The position numbers and the translations under genes were made by a program. The notes beneath the pieces were generated by a model. That model searched no databases. It saw nothing but the letters and a program-made list of their open reading frames with translations, and was not told the origin of the DNA. DNA of 64,000 nt, taken from Photobacterium sanctipauli (GTDB lineage: Bacteria; Pseudomonadota; Gammaproteobacteria; Enterobacterales; Vibrionaceae). Positions 17,236-26,968 of the stretch are shown one piece after another. The stretch lies in NCBI RefSeq assembly GCF_003026495.1, contig NZ_PYMA01000003.1, positions 248,001 through 312,000 on the forward strand, given 5' to 3'. Each line of letters begins with the position of its first letter. Positions within the stretch are counted from its first letter, which is position 1.

Positions 17236-18215
17236 GCAGCAACGCTATGACTAAACAACAAAACTCCGGTAGCGCCAAGCTATTTAGCAAAGAGTGGTTG
17301 ATTGAGCAAAAATCACTGATTGCCTTGATATTTCTTATTATCGTGGTGTCGTTCCTAAACCCGAACTTCTTCACCGTCGATAACATCCTGAACATTCTTC
17401 GCCAGACTTCGGTCAATGCGATTATCGCCGTGGGCATGACCTTGGTTATCCTGACTGCGGGTATCGACCTGAGTGTCGGCTCGGTATTGGCACTGTGTGG
17501 GGCATTTGCCGCCTCGCTCATTGCAATGGAAGTGTCGGTAATGATTGCCGTCCCAACAGCATTGCTTGCCGGTGCTGCATTGGGCGCCATCAGCGGCGTG
17601 ATCATTGCCAAGGGCAAGGTACAGGCCTTCATCGCCACCTTGGTGACCATGACCCTATTGCGTGGTGTCACCATGGTTTATACCGACGGTCGACCTATCT
17701 CGACTGGTTTTACTGATGTTGCTGACAGCTTCGCTTGGTTCGGTACTGGCTATGCGATGGGTATCCCTGTACCTATCTGGCTGATGGTGATTGTATTTGC
17801 CGCCGTTTGGTACCTATTGAACCATACCCGTTTTGGTCGCTACATCTATGCACTTGGCGGAAACGAATCGGCAGCTCGCCTTTCGGGCATCAACGTAGAC
17901 CGCGTCAAGATCGGCGTCTACGCCATCTGTGGCCTGCTCGCCGCCCTGGCCGGCATCATTGTGACTTCTCGCCTATCTTCGGCACAGCCGACAGCGGGTA
18001 TGGGCTATGAGCTTGACGCCATCGCAGCCGTTGTACTTGGCGGCACTAGCCTTGCCGGCGGTAAGGGTCGCATCATGGGTACGCTTATCGGTGCCCTGAT
18101 CATCGGCTTCTTGAACAACGCACTAAACCTATTGGACGTGTCCTCCTACTACCAGATGATTGCAAAAGCAGTGGTAATTCTGCTGGCAGTCCTTGTAGAC
18201 AATAAAAATAAGTAA
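17232..18215 (+). CDS. rbsC: Ribose ABC transporter permease RbsC
   Basis: A 327-residue inner-membrane permease of the branched sugar class, with about eight to ten helices and the hallmark segments [37 protein letters not shown] and [18 protein letters not shown]. It forms the channel with two RbsA nucleotide-binding halves. It overlaps rbsA by 4 nt, implying translational coupling. The 83-nt gap to rbsB contains a strong hairpin. Confidence 0.96.
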   Translation: MSSNAMTKQQNSGSAKLFSKEWLIEQKSLIALIFLIIVVSFLNPNFFTVDNILNILRQTSVNAIIAVGMTLVILTAGIDLSVGSVLALCGAFAASLIAMEVSVMIAVPTALLAGAALGAISGVIIAKGKVQAFIATLVTMTLLRGVTMVYTDGRPISTGFTDVADSFAWFGTGYAMGIPVPIWLMVIVFAAVWYLLNHTRFGRYIYALGGNESAARLSGINVDRVKIGVYAICGLLAALAGIIVTSRLSSAQPTAGMGYELDAIAAVVLGGTSLAGGKGRIMGTLIGALIIGFLNNALNLLDVSSYYQMIAKAVVILLAVLVDNKNK

Positions 18216-18241
18216 ACCTCTGTCGCTAGTTGAACTAGCAG

Positions 18242-18265
18242 TGCGGGTAGTTCCCCCTGCCCGCA
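18242..18265 (+). repeat. Intercistronic hairpin between rbsC and rbsB
   Basis: TGCGGGTAG and CTGCCCGCA form a 9-bp stem (one G-U pair) around a 6-nt C-rich loop. There is no T-tract, so it is more likely to set mRNA processing or stability, protecting the rbsB message, than to terminate transcription. Confidence 0.6.
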
Positions 18266-18298
18266 AACCAACCCGACATATGTAGAAAGGAAAACAGA

Positions 18299-19177
18299 AT
18301 GAAAAAGTTAGCAACCCTGATCTCTGCCGCTGTTATCTCTGCCTCTTTCAGCACTACAGCTGCTGCGCAAGACACAATGGCCATGGTGGTTTCGACTCTT
18401 AACAACCCATTCTTCGTCACCATGAAGGAAGGTGCAGAGGCTAAAGCACAAGAACTAGGCTATAACCTAATCGTACTGGATTCACAAAACGACCCGAGTA
18501 AAGAGCTTTCCAATATCGAAGATCTAACGGTTCGCGGCGTTAAAGCCATCCTGATTAACCCAACCGATTCTGACGCTGTTTCCAATGCTATTCGCATGGC
18601 AAACCGCTCTGAGATCCCTGTTCTAACACTTGACCGTGGCGCTACACGCGGTGACGTTGTCAGCCACATTGCTTCTGACAACGTTGCAGGTGGTGAGATG
18701 GCCGGTAAGTTCATCATGGAAAAAGTGGGCGAGAAAGCGCGCGTTATCCAGCTAGAAGGTATTGCCGGTACTTCCGCTGCCCGCGAGCGTGGTAAAGGCT
18801 TCATGAACGCTGTTGAGTCTGGCGGTATGGATCTTCTAGCTAGCCAGCCTGCAGACTTCGACCGTACCAAGGGCTTGAACGTAATGGAGAACATGCTAGC
18901 GGCAAACCCTGACGTTCAAGCAGTATTTGCCCAGAATGACGAAATGGCACTGGGTGCGCTACGTGCAGTACAAGCATCAGGTAAAGATGTGCTTATCGTC
19001 GGCTTCGACGGTACTGAAGACGGTATTGCTGCCGTTAAACGCGGCAAGTTGGGCGCAACCATTGCCCAGCAGCCTGACCTTATCGGTGCACTCGGTGTTG
19101 AAACTGCAGACAAAATGCTGAAAGGCGAGCAGGTTGAAGCAAACATTCCTGTGCCGCTAAAAGTTATCTCTGAGTAA
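18299..19177 (+). CDS. rbsB: Periplasmic D-ribose-binding protein RbsB
   Basis: A 292-residue periplasmic binding protein with a signal peptide ([20 protein letters not shown], cleavage after AAA-Q). The mature part has [63 protein letters not shown] and [10 protein letters not shown], all typical of RbsB. Family work shows it delivers ribose to RbsAC and also to the Trg-type chemoreceptor. A strong AGGAAA ribosome site precedes it. Hairpins on both sides suggest extra mRNA for this highly needed component. Confidence 0.96.
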   Translation: MKKLATLISAAVISASFSTTAAAQDTMAMVVSTLNNPFFVTMKEGAEAKAQELGYNLIVLDSQNDPSKELSNIEDLTVRGVKAILINPTDSDAVSNAIRMANRSEIPVLTLDRGATRGDVVSHIASDNVAGGEMAGKFIMEKVGEKARVIQLEGIAGTSAARERGKGFMNAVESGGMDLLASQPADFDRTKGLNVMENMLAANPDVQAVFAQNDEMALGALRAVQASGKDVLIVGFDGTEDGIAAVKRGKLGATIAQQPDLIGALGVETADKMLKGEQVEANIPVPLKVISE

Positions 19178-19225
19178 TGGCAATCTTTAGTTAAAGAGGC
19201 CCCCTCAATAGATTTGACGCCACAC

Positions 19226-19257
19226 GGTTGCCAGCCCGGTATAGCAGGCTGGCAACC
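19226..19257 (+). repeat. Intercistronic hairpin between rbsB and rbsK
   Basis: A perfect 11-bp stem (GGTTGCCAGCC/GGCTGGCAACC) with a 10-nt loop lies 49 nt after the rbsB stop. It is not followed by a T-run. It may block 3' decay or partly attenuate rbsK-rbsR. Confidence 0.65.
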
Positions 19258-19373
19258 ACTTTCCAAAGTCTATTGGCTAGCGCTGTCTCCAGGTTTCAGC
19301 ATGGCGAAACCGGTATTGTGAACACAGCCCTACCCCATAAATTTTGGCCAAAGAAGAATGAAAGGTCCCCAAT

Positions 19374-20294
19374 ATGAATAAGTTAGTCGTTCTTGGTAGT
19401 GTAAATGCTGACCATGTCCTTCAAGTTGCATCTTTCCCACGTCCGGGCGAGACGCTTCACGGCCATAGTTATGCGGTGATCCCTGGCGGCAAAGGCGCCA
19501 ACCAAGCCGTTGCAGCCGCACGCCTTGGCGCAGATATCGCATTCATTGCAGCAGTAGGCGATGACAGTTTCGGCCACAATATCCGTAAAGATTTCGAGAA
19601 AGATGGCATGAATATCGAGGCTGTGATGGTCGAGCCGAACATGCCAACAGGCATCGCAATGATCCAAGTAGCAGCCACAGGTGAAAACAGCATCGCTATC
19701 TCGGCGGAAGCCAATGGTTGCCTAACCCCAGCCCGTATTGAGCCTCACCATCACCTTATCGAGAATGCCGATACCCTGCTGATGCAATTAGAAACACCGA
19801 TCAAGACCATCGAGGCCGCCGCGAGCGTGGCTAAACGTGCGGGTACGCAAGTGGTATTGAACCCGGCACCAGCGCAAGCATTATCAGATGACTTATTGCA
19901 GCTGATTGATATGATTACCCCTAATGAAACCGAAGCAGAGCTACTAACGGGCATCAAGGTTCACGATACAACGTCTGCTCAACAAGCTGCCGATGCACTG
20001 CATGCCAAGGGCATCAAGCTGGTCATGATCACACTCGGTAGCCAAGGCGTTTGGATCAGCGAAAACGGAAAAGGCAAACAAGTGCCAGGCTTTCGTGTTG
20101 AGGCGAAAGACACAACTGGCGCAGGCGATACTTTCAATGGTGCATTACTCACAGGCCTTCAGGAAGGTAGAGCCATTGACGAGGCCATTCGTTTTGCCCA
20201 CGCTTCTGCTGCAATCTCAGTTACACGAGTCGGTGCTCAAACATCTATTCCACATCGTCGTGAAGTGGAACGCTTTCTTATTGAGCACCAATAA
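19374..20294 (+). CDS. rbsK: Ribokinase RbsK
   Basis: A 306-residue PfkB-family ribokinase that makes ribose 5-phosphate from ribose and ATP. Signatures are VLGSVNADHVLQV at the N-terminus, the glycine-rich VIPGGKGANQAVAAARLGAD, MITPNETEAELLTGI, and DTTGAGDTFNGALLTGLQEG with the catalytic Asp and anion hole. It sits between rbsB and rbsR in the standard operon order. Confidence 0.95.
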   Translation: MNKLVVLGSVNADHVLQVASFPRPGETLHGHSYAVIPGGKGANQAVAAARLGADIAFIAAVGDDSFGHNIRKDFEKDGMNIEAVMVEPNMPTGIAMIQVAATGENSIAISAEANGCLTPARIEPHHHLIENADTLLMQLETPIKTIEAAASVAKRAGTQVVLNPAPAQALSDDLLQLIDMITPNETEAELLTGIKVHDTTSAQQAADALHAKGIKLVMITLGSQGVWISENGKGKQVPGFRVEAKDTTGAGDTFNGALLTGLQEGRAIDEAIRFAHASAAISVTRVGAQTSIPHRREVERFLIEHQ

Positions 20295-20304
20295 GCAACA
20301 TTTC

Positions 20305-20326
20305 GCCGCATCCTGACGGATGCGGC
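20305..20326 (+). terminator. Hairpin between rbsK and rbsR (possible attenuator)
   Basis: A 9-bp stem (GCCGCATCC/GGATGCGGC) with a TGAC loop is followed by only three T residues and then the rbsR ribosome site. It may be a weak terminator that lowers rbsR expression relative to rbsK. Confidence 0.55.
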
Positions 20327-20339
20327 TTTGGGAGAATCT

Positions 20340-21359
20340 ATGGCGACCATTAAAGACGTAGCCAAACATGCCGGGGTATCCACCTCAACTGTTAGCCATG
20401 TCCTCAATAAAACTCGCTTTGTCAGTGAAGACATCTCTGTTCGGGTCCTCGCCGCTGTCGACGAGCTCAACTATGCCCCGTCAGCACTGGCAAGAAGCTT
20501 AAAGGTAAACCACACCCGTACCTTCGGGATGCTGGTAACGACCTCCACCAACCCTTTTTTTGGTGAAGTGGTGAAAGGCGTAGAGCGTCGCTGTTACGAG
20601 CAAGGGTACAACCTGATCCTGTGCAACACCGAAGGGGACACCCAACGGATGCACTCAAACCTCGACACCTTGCTACAAAAACGCGTCGACGGGTTGCTAC
20701 TGATGTGCAGTGAAGTCGAAGATAAAGCCTTTGATCTCTTTGGCCGCCACCAGCCCATACCAACAGTTGTCATGGACTGGGGACCGATTGATTTCCCAAG
20801 CGATAAAATCCAAGACAATTCGCACCACGGCGGCTACTTGGCCACCCGACATTTAATTGAGCAAGGCCATACCGAGATAGGCTGCCTAACCGGCCCACTC
20901 GACAAGCAACCCGCTCAACAGCGTCTTTCCGGTTTTGTACAAGCCATGGAAGAGGCTGGGCTGACAATCAACAAAGATTGGATAGCCTCGGGTAATTTTG
21001 AATGTGAGGGAGGCGAAATCGCCTTCAATGAAGTGTTTGCCAAAGGTAAGCTCCCAACCGCCCTCTTCGTCTGTAATGACATGATGGCAATGGGCGTGAT
21101 CAATACCGCCCACAAGAAAGGTATTTCAGTGCCAGACGACCTTTCAATTGTCGGCTACGACGACATCAAGCTTGCCAAATACATCACCCCGTCGCTAACG
21201 ACAATTCATCAGTCGAAGCATCGGTTAGGCCAACAGGCCGTTGATACCCTGTTAGATAAAATCCAGAATAAGCGCGACACCAGTAAGGTTATTCAGCTAG
21301 AGCCGACGTTGGTCGAGCGTGACAGCGTAAGACGCAAAGCCTCAGTAACTGAAGTTTAA
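20340..21359 (+). CDS. rbsR: Ribose operon repressor RbsR (LacI family)
   Basis: A 339-residue LacI-family repressor. The HTH and hinge are at the N-terminus (MATIKDVAKHAGVSTSTVSH, VLNKTRFVSEDISVRVLAAV, LNYAPSALARSLK), followed by a ribose-binding-like domain (GMLVTTSTNPFFGEVVKGVE, PTALFVCNDMMAMGVI, LSIVGYDDIKLAKYITPSLT). The ATG is preceded by GGGAG; an in-frame TTG four codons upstream lacks support. It probably binds the CGAAACG palindromes upstream of rbsD and is released by ribose. Confidence 0.94.
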   Translation: MATIKDVAKHAGVSTSTVSHVLNKTRFVSEDISVRVLAAVDELNYAPSALARSLKVNHTRTFGMLVTTSTNPFFGEVVKGVERRCYEQGYNLILCNTEGDTQRMHSNLDTLLQKRVDGLLLMCSEVEDKAFDLFGRHQPIPTVVMDWGPIDFPSDKIQDNSHHGGYLATRHLIEQGHTEIGCLTGPLDKQPAQQRLSGFVQAMEEAGLTINKDWIASGNFECEGGEIAFNEVFAKGKLPTALFVCNDMMAMGVINTAHKKGISVPDDLSIVGYDDIKLAKYITPSLTTIHQSKHRLGQQAVDTLLDKIQNKRDTSKVIQLEPTLVERDSVRRKASVTEV

Positions 21360-21379
21360 TCCGGCTTCACCCCACCTTA

Positions 21380-21408
21380 AAGCTTGGCTGACCCCGCCAA
21401 GCTTTTTT
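21380..21408 (+). terminator. Rho-independent terminator of the rbs operon
   Basis: A 9-bp stem (AAGCTTGGC/GCCAAGCTT) with a 7-nt loop runs into six T residues, 21 nt after the rbsR stop. Confidence 0.88.
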
Positions 21409-21603
21409 GCTTTCAACCACCTCAGAAGCAACCTCAAAAGCAAGCTCAGTTCACAATTCACCAATAACCATACAAGAAGAAAGGCTTTTGTATTGACCCG
21501 CAAAACCATTCAGCGTACAACTGTTAGCCTAAAATCAAGCCAAAGTAGTTCTATGTTTTAAAAGCACTTATTAGGTTTTATAATATCAAATAGAGGATTA
21601 ATT

Positions 21604-21699
21604 ATGTTGGGCGTATTGACCCGTTGGTTCGAATTTAACGTGCTAGGACGTCATGGAGCGAGTGAATGGGAAGAGGATTTCTTCGATAAGCATTTCTAA
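21604..21699 (+). CDS. Candidate 31-residue small protein
   Basis: ATG at 21604 is preceded by a good GAGG ribosome site (spacing about 7) and a TATAAT-like hexamer about 20 nt further upstream. The peptide begins MLGVLTRWFEFNVLG and ends in an acidic, aromatic tail (SEWEEDFFDKHF). It lies alone between the rbs terminator and the SDR terminator, in a stretch otherwise free of genes. The amphipathic start and acidic tail suggest a membrane-surface or protein-binding peptide. I do not recognise the family. Confidence 0.6.
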   Translation: MLGVLTRWFEFNVLGRHGASEWEEDFFDKHF

Positions 21700-21755
21700 C
21701 ACGATAGGCCGTTCGAACTTAGCTTTCTATTCTAGCGTTGTGGATATGGCAAGCA

Positions 21756-21799
21756 TAAAAATCCCCTACAAACATCGCACTGGCAATATGAGTAGGGGC
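21756..21799 (-). terminator. Terminator of the SDR gene
   Basis: CCCCTAC at 21763-21769 pairs with GTAGGGG at 21792-21798; on the minus strand the stem is followed by ATTTTTA. The 22-nt loop is long, so efficiency is uncertain. Confidence 0.6.
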
Positions 21800-21824
21800 A
21801 GTCAAAATTAGACAAAACGATGAA

Positions 21825-22562
21825 TTAAATCACTAAGCCGCCGTCAATTTTTAGTGTTTGGCCTGTTACAAACGACGCGCTGTCACTGGCGAGGAAAAGC
21901 ACACCATTGGCGATATCTTCTGGCTTGCCCATCCGACCCAACGGGGTTTTACTACGCATATAGCCCAATACCTTTTCAGGTAGATCAACCGTCATTGGGG
22001 TTTCGATGAAGCCCGGTGCAATACAGTTTGCGCGAACTTGTGCCCCTTTACGTGAAAATTCCTTGGCCCACCCCTTGGTCATGGCGATCACACCACCTTT
22101 GGTGGCCGCATAATTACTCTGGCCAATATTACCGTCAGTACCGACGACAGATGACATGGTAACAATCGAGCCCGAGCCACCCTCAACCATCACAGGTGCG
22201 ACGGCTTGGGTCATATTGAATACGCCCTTGAGGTTAACATCAGAAACAAAGTCCCAATCTTCCTCGGTCATTTTTTCAATCAAATTATCGCGAGTGACGC
22301 CGGCATTGTTCACCAGCACATCAATCTTGCCCTGTTCTGCTTTCACTTTTTCTACAAAGTTGGCGATAGAAGCGCGATCACAGACATTCAATTCAACCGC
22401 AGTCACATTTGGGTACTTGGTTTCGAGATCTGTCATTGCTGCGGCATTCATGTCGCAAGCATAGACGTGTAATGCGTCGCGATTTGCAAAGGTTTCTACA
22501 ATGCAACGTCCAATTCCTTGTGCACCACCCGTAACAATACAAACCTTGTTATTAAGCATCAT
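21825..22562 (-). CDS. SDR-family reductase, FabG-like
   Basis: A 245-residue short-chain dehydrogenase. The NAD(P)-binding motif is VTGGAQGIGR, followed by NNAGV, catalytic Ser in IVTMSSVVGT, the Tyr-Lys pair in SNYAATKGGVIAMTK, and a C-terminal SFVTGQTLKIDGGL. All are standard for classical SDRs of the 3-oxoacyl-ACP reductase type. The start after AAGGGG is preferred to an in-frame codon 11 residues upstream. It is divergent from a LysR regulator and distant from fatty-acid genes, so it probably reduces another ketone or oxidises an alcohol; the substrate is unknown. Confidence 0.87.
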   Translation of the reverse strand: MMLNNKVCIVTGGAQGIGRCIVETFANRDALHVYACDMNAAAMTDLETKYPNVTAVELNVCDRASIANFVEKVKAEQGKIDVLVNNAGVTRDNLIEKMTEEDWDFVSDVNLKGVFNMTQAVAPVMVEGGSGSIVTMSSVVGTDGNIGQSNYAATKGGVIAMTKGWAKEFSRKGAQVRANCIAPGFIETPMTVDLPEKVLGYMRSKTPLGRMGKPEDIANGVLFLASDSASFVTGQTLKIDGGLVI

Positions 22563-22805
22563 TGTGTTTCCCCTTAATCTGAATACCAAAAACAAAGACT
22601 TAAGAAATGGTATCTATTAGAACTTCTCTTTGGGTCACCTTTATAACTCCCTATTTTAGAGTATTCATGCAAATTGATTACCAACATTGCTGCAAATCAC
22701 ATTTGCAAAATCATCCACAGCCATCACTGTCATCATTCTTTCTTGGTTATCAATGACTTTGTTTGCTATAAATGGGAAAGGATCGCGATAAATTCAGGGT
22801 AGAAA

Positions 22806-23756
22806 ATGTTAGACAAGGTCGTCTTCTTTCTACATGTTGTTAGGACAGGTTCAATTAGCGAAGCTGCAAAGATAAACAACATGTCGCCTTCGGCTGCCAG
22901 CCGTTGGCTCAATGAGCTTGAAGAAAATATGGGAGTGAGCTTACTCAAGCGCACCACCCGCAAGATCACGCCAACGCAAGCAGGTCAACGCCTGTACGAA
23001 CAGTTTAGCTTGATCCACACCCAAATCGACGACGTCTTCAATGAAGTGCAGAACATGAGTAGCGAATACAAAGGCACGATAAAAATTGCCAGTACGCCTT
23101 TGTTTGCCAAGCACTACCTGAGCCAAATTATTGGGGAATACGTCCAGCTACACCCTTCTATCAACTTCGTGGTATTAGAAACCGCCTTCGAGGTCGACCA
23201 TGTCCACGATGTTGATTTTGCTATACGGGCCAATGCCACCTACCGGGGGTTTCAAGATAAAGACAGCTTGCTCGTCAAACGCCCATTATTGAAAGAGCCA
23301 TTAATGGCCTGCTGCTCACCCAGCTACATCAGCAAGTATGGCAAACCCAAGGTGCCGAATGACTTGAAGGATCACCAATGCCTATATGCGACAACCCTTG
23401 TTGGCGGCAACCGTTGGATATTCGAACTTGATGGCGAGCACACCTCTGTCGAGATCACCCAAACCGTCGAAGCCGATGACAGCGAGATCTTACGGAACAT
23501 TGCCATCGCAGGCGGCGGCATTGCGTACCTACCTATCAGTTTGATATGCAATGAAATCAAAAAGGGAAAACTGATACCGGTGCTAGAGAACTACATCAGC
23601 AGTGAATTTGAACTCAACCTCTATTTCAAACCACGAAAGTACATGCCAGCACGTTGCGTGAACTTCAAGGATTACCTAATTGCTCGAGTAACCGAGCTAG
23701 AACAGGCCAAGAAAAAGAAAGGACAAACCACCTCAGCGGTTCTTGCGACTGCATAA
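22806..23756 (+). CDS. LysR-family transcriptional regulator
   Basis: A 316-residue LysR-type regulator with the HTH at the N-terminus (VVFFLHVVRTGSISEAAKIN, NMSPSAASRWLNELEENMGV, LLKRTTRKITPTQAGQRLYE) and an effector domain of the AaeR/DmlR-like group (DVDFAIRANATYRGF, MACCSPSYISKYGKP, IAGGGIAYLPISLICNEI). It is divergent from the SDR gene, with about 240 nt between them, and is the likely regulator of it. The effector is unknown. Confidence 0.87.
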   Translation: MLDKVVFFLHVVRTGSISEAAKINNMSPSAASRWLNELEENMGVSLLKRTTRKITPTQAGQRLYEQFSLIHTQIDDVFNEVQNMSSEYKGTIKIASTPLFAKHYLSQIIGEYVQLHPSINFVVLETAFEVDHVHDVDFAIRANATYRGFQDKDSLLVKRPLLKEPLMACCSPSYISKYGKPKVPNDLKDHQCLYATTLVGGNRWIFELDGEHTSVEITQTVEADDSEILRNIAIAGGGIAYLPISLICNEIKKGKLIPVLENYISSEFELNLYFKPRKYMPARCVNFKDYLIARVTELEQAKKKKGQTTSAVLATA

Positions 23757-23796
23757 CTTTCGGTACGTATTCTCTATACAGTAAAATTCAGAGCAT

Positions 23797-23827
23797 AAAA
23801 AACCCGAAGCATGGCTTCGGGCTTTTT
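23797..23827. terminator. Bidirectional terminator
   Basis: CCCGAAGC and GCTTCGGG pair around an ATG triloop, flanked by an A-run on the left and TTTTT on the right. It serves the convergent lysR and DUF2058 genes. Confidence 0.88.
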
Positions 23828-23840
23828 GTGTGAATCAGGC

Positions 23841-24362
23841 TTACCACATCAGATCATCAGGGATCTGGAATTCTGCGTACGGATCGTCTTCATCCACCTC
23901 ATCAGCAGAAACGGTATTGTTTACAATCACGGTTTCTTCATCACGCTGGCTGATCTTGTCAGCAACCACACCTGGGACAACCGCGTAACCTTCAAGGAAA
24001 CGGACAATCGCCAAACGACCGCTTACTAGCTGATCTTGTGTTGGCTTATCAACGTAGATCTTCTTCACCAAAGTACCATCAGTAAAGTTGTAACCGATGT
24101 CGCCGTCTTTGGTGTCAATCTTATTCATCTCGATCAATTGTTTGACCTGAGAAGCAATGGCTTTCTTATTCGCCTCATCCTGCTTCTGGCGGTTAAGCTC
24201 TTGGTCTTGTGCAAGCTGAGCCGCTTTGTTGGCTTCTACCGCTGCTTGCGCTTCTTTACGTAAAGTACGGGACTTTTTAGATGATTTCCCCGCTTTTTTC
24301 ATTTTCTTCTTATCAATAAGACCAGCTTTTAGCATCTGCTCTTGTAGTGATAGCTTCGCCAT
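23841..24362 (-). CDS. DUF2058 family protein (YaiL-like)
   Basis: A 173-residue DUF2058 protein. It has a basic N-terminal MAKLSLQEQMLKAGLIDKKK, a Lys/Ala/Gln-rich coiled-coil-prone stretch to about residue 70, then the conserved YNFTDGTLVKKIYV and RLAIVRFLEGYAVVP. The acidic tail is typical. The E. coli homologue YaiL is described as a nucleoprotein or polysome-associated protein; the molecular role is unclear. It stands alone, upstream of astB on the same strand order but separated from it. Confidence 0.87.
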   Translation of the reverse strand: MAKLSLQEQMLKAGLIDKKKMKKAGKSSKKSRTLRKEAQAAVEANKAAQLAQDQELNRQKQDEANKKAIASQVKQLIEMNKIDTKDGDIGYNFTDGTLVKKIYVDKPTQDQLVSGRLAIVRFLEGYAVVPGVVADKISQRDEETVIVNNTVSADEVDEDDPYAEFQIPDDLMW

Positions 24363-24500
24363 GTTGTCTCCGTCACGGGCACAGTTTGGTATATTTAACT
24401 GCTGAAATTATACCAAATTCCGTGCCCGCGTCGAAAGCTATCACGGGCATGCTCAATGATTTAGGGCGCCTAAACGCAAATTACGCAGGCATATCACTCA

Positions 24501-25838
24501 TTATCCGCGCTGGAACGGGTAAATCGCGCCTAATGATAAGATCTGTGTCAGCTCATCCAATGCTGTTCGAGATTCATTCAACAGCGCCGGATCGGCGAGA
24601 TCTTCCTCTGCTAGTCGGTCTCGGTAATGGGTTTCAATCCAATTATCCAACTGGGTAAACAAAGAAGCCGACATCAGGGTGTTCGGGTTTACTGCTGCCA
24701 ACTCAGCTTCGGTGAGTACCACACGTAAACGCAAACATGCCGGGCCACCACCGTTTGCCATGCTCTGCTTAAGATCAAAGACCTTCACATCATCGATACC
24801 GCGTTTCTCTGCCAGCAGTTTTTCAATGTATAGCCATACCCGCGGATTGTTCCGGCACTCATCAGGCAGGATAAGGACATTTTCGCCGTTAGGCATCGCG
24901 AGCAGCTGGGAATTGAACAAGTAACTTGAGACGGCATCATCCACAGACACTTCACTGCTCGGAACTTCGATAACATTAAAGCCCGCGCCAAATTTCAATG
25001 AGAGCTCATCATAGACAGCCTGTTGTTTCAAAAAAGCTTGGTCATGGCAAAACAGCGTATTCTTGTTACCCACTGCGATAACATCGTTATGGAATACACC
25101 CTGATCGATCACTGCCGGATTCTGCTGGGCAATGACCACTTGGTCGCGATCAAGCTGGTGCAGGCGTGCTACCGCATCGCACGCTTCATAAGTATGGCGG
25201 GCCGGAAACTTGGTTGGTGCCGGAAAACGGCTATCAAAGGCATGCCGGCCATAAACAAAAAACTCAACACCCTGCTCGCCGTATTCACGACAAAAACGGG
25301 TATGGTTGGCCGCCCCTTCATCACCAAAATGTTCAACACTCGGCAAGGCTGGATGATGAGCAAAATGATCAGCATTCGCAAAGGTCGCCTTTAAGATTCG
25401 GCCTGTGACTTCATGCTCTATCGAACGGTGGAACTTGTTGGTCAGATTAGCCGGGGTAAAATGGACTTTGCCATCCGCAGTGTCTGCCGATGGAGAAACG
25501 GTCGCGGCATTGGCTGTCCACATGCTCGATGCCGAGCAACATGCCGTCAATATCTTAGGGGCTTGCTTGGCAGCTGCGCTTAGCACTGCTTGATCGCTGC
25601 CCGTAAAACCTAGCTGACGTAGCGTCGCAATATCAGGTCGCTCTTGCGGGGCCAGTACTCCCTGTACCATACCCATCTCTGACAGCGCTTTCATTTTTGC
25701 CAACCCCTGCTTAGCTGCTAGCTTGGGATTTGATGGCTGAGATTGGTTGTTTGCCGACGCCACGTTACCGAACGAAAGGCCACTATAGTTATGGGTCGGG
25801 CCAACCAAGCCATCAAAGTTTACTTCATGTGCTTTCAT
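24501..25838 (-). CDS. astB: N-succinylarginine dihydrolase
   Basis: AstB converts N2-succinylarginine to succinylornithine, ammonia and CO2, the second step of arginine succinyltransferase catabolism. The 445-residue product has the family N-terminus [21 protein letters not shown], the catalytic HNDVIAVGN segment, and C-terminal [15 protein letters not shown] with the active-site Cys; length matches E. coli AstB. The ATG after GGAATGTCT is preferred to codons 3 and 9 residues upstream. The other ast genes are not adjacent, so this is an isolated astB. Confidence 0.94.
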   Translation of the reverse strand: MKAHEVNFDGLVGPTHNYSGLSFGNVASANNQSQPSNPKLAAKQGLAKMKALSEMGMVQGVLAPQERPDIATLRQLGFTGSDQAVLSAAAKQAPKILTACCSASSMWTANAATVSPSADTADGKVHFTPANLTNKFHRSIEHEVTGRILKATFANADHFAHHPALPSVEHFGDEGAANHTRFCREYGEQGVEFFVYGRHAFDSRFPAPTKFPARHTYEACDAVARLHQLDRDQVVIAQQNPAVIDQGVFHNDVIAVGNKNTLFCHDQAFLKQQAVYDELSLKFGAGFNVIEVPSSEVSVDDAVSSYLFNSQLLAMPNGENVLILPDECRNNPRVWLYIEKLLAEKRGIDDVKVFDLKQSMANGGGPACLRLRVVLTEAELAAVNPNTLMSASLFTQLDNWIETHYRDRLAEEDLADPALLNESRTALDELTQILSLGAIYPFQRG

Positions 25839-26029
25839 AGACATTCCATGTTTAATTTCCACCCACCCACAATAACAAAACCATTACAAAGCCAACAAGT
25901 GTGATACATTCCGCTTTAAATAAGAATCGGGATAATAGAAATCGCTGCGACACGCATGCTTATGCATCCGATAGGATTGCAGCAATAAAGAGGCACATAT
26001 TTACTCACCCCCTAAGTGCAAAAAAGCCA

Positions 26030-26052
26030 GCATTTGAGTAGCTGGCTTTTTC
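26030..26052 (-). terminator. Terminator of the SMR gene
   Basis: AAAAGCCAGC and GCTGGCTTTT pair around a 9-nt loop with A/T runs on both sides. It lies 41 nt beyond the SMR stop codon and could work in both directions. Confidence 0.85.
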
Positions 26053-26092
26053 TAAAATTGTGCTGTTGATCACTGCTGAGCACTTTGCGTAC

Positions 26093-26446
26093 TTAGTGGC
26101 TCACTGATTTTGAAAATACGTTGATCACCACTGTACCAATGAGGATCAATAAGATGCCTATCATTGCGGGTAAGTCGAGTTGCTGACCGTACCAAAGCCA
26201 ACTTATCATCGCGACCAGTACAATCCCGGCACCACACCAAATCGCATAGGCAATGCCGATCGGTACGGCTTTTACTGTTACCGACAACAAGAAAAAAGCC
26301 ATGCCATAACCCACCAAGGTCACCAATGTTGGCACCGGCTGGGTAAACTGCTGGGTTTTTGGCAACATTGAGGTTGCCACCACTTCACAAACAATAGCGA
26401 TGCAAAGCGCCATCATAGGTGGCATTGTTGCAATTAGCTTGAACAT
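26093..26446 (-). CDS. Small multidrug resistance (SMR) transporter
   Basis: A four-helix SMR-type protein of up to 117 residues. The essential membrane Glu of EmrE (Glu14) is seen in ALCIAIVCEVVATSMLP, and the later GIAYAIWCGAGIVLVAMISW and IGILLILIGTVVINVFSK helices match the family. The first ATG has an AGAAGG site very close to it; starting at the second ATG (26425) would give exactly 110 residues with Glu at position 14, as in EmrE. It exports cationic compounds or guanidinium in exchange for protons; the cargo cannot be deduced. Confidence 0.87.
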   Translation of the reverse strand: MFKLIATMPPMMALCIAIVCEVVATSMLPKTQQFTQPVPTLVTLVGYGMAFFLLSVTVKAVPIGIAYAIWCGAGIVLVAMISWLWYGQQLDLPAMIGILLILIGTVVINVFSKSVSH

Positions 26447-26581
26447 GACCTTCTCGCATCAAAAAATGTGATGCGCAGTGTAATCGATCCCAACTAAAAA
26501 TCTATGACAATAACAGCTACAATCGCTAAAAATCGTTAGAAAGTATTATCTTGCTTGCAGTGCAATATCCAAAACGGCAAA

Positions 26582-26968
26582 TTACATTTCCCACTCAACT
26601 ACATGGCCTTCGTCATATACACCATCGCTATAGGCTGGCGAGTAGTTGATAAAGATATTGCGCTTCGATACAGGCAGCTGGCTGGCAAGCGTATCGGCAA
26701 TCAGCTCCAACATTTTGGCAATTTGCTCTTCGGTATTGAAGTTGGGCGCAAATAAATGCACCAAAACGGGATGGGTGTGCTCGGGCTGGCAATCGACAAC
26801 GTTGCCATTATGCGCATAATGATGCGGGGTCATAAAATCCCATGTCGCCATGACATGGTGGAGGTCAATATCACTGGATTCCGAAATCGCTTTCGACAGT
26901 GTTTTCAACACTTTGGGTAATTCAACTTCCTGTGCAAACGGTAGCGACTTGATTCGAACTAATGGCAT
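26582..26968 (-). CDS. DUF1904 / tautomerase-like protein
   Basis: A 128-residue protein starting MPLVRIKSLPF, with Pro directly after Met as in the tautomerase superfamily where the N-terminal proline is catalytic. The middle part (HPVLVHLFAPNFNTEEQIAK) and the C-terminal INYSPAYSDGVYDEGHVVEW fit DUF1904. The ATG follows a strong GGGGGAG. It is a single gene with unknown substrate. Confidence 0.72.
   Translation of the reverse strand: MPLVRIKSLPFAQEVELPKVLKTLSKAISESSDIDLHHVMATWDFMTPHHYAHNGNVVDCQPEHTHPVLVHLFAPNFNTEEQIAKMLELIADTLASQLPVSKRNIFINYSPAYSDGVYDEGHVVEWEM

Noticed and set aside
11019..20294. Recent duplication of rbsK within the window
   Set aside because: The two ribokinases share only family signatures; their sequences differ throughout, so they are old paralogues.
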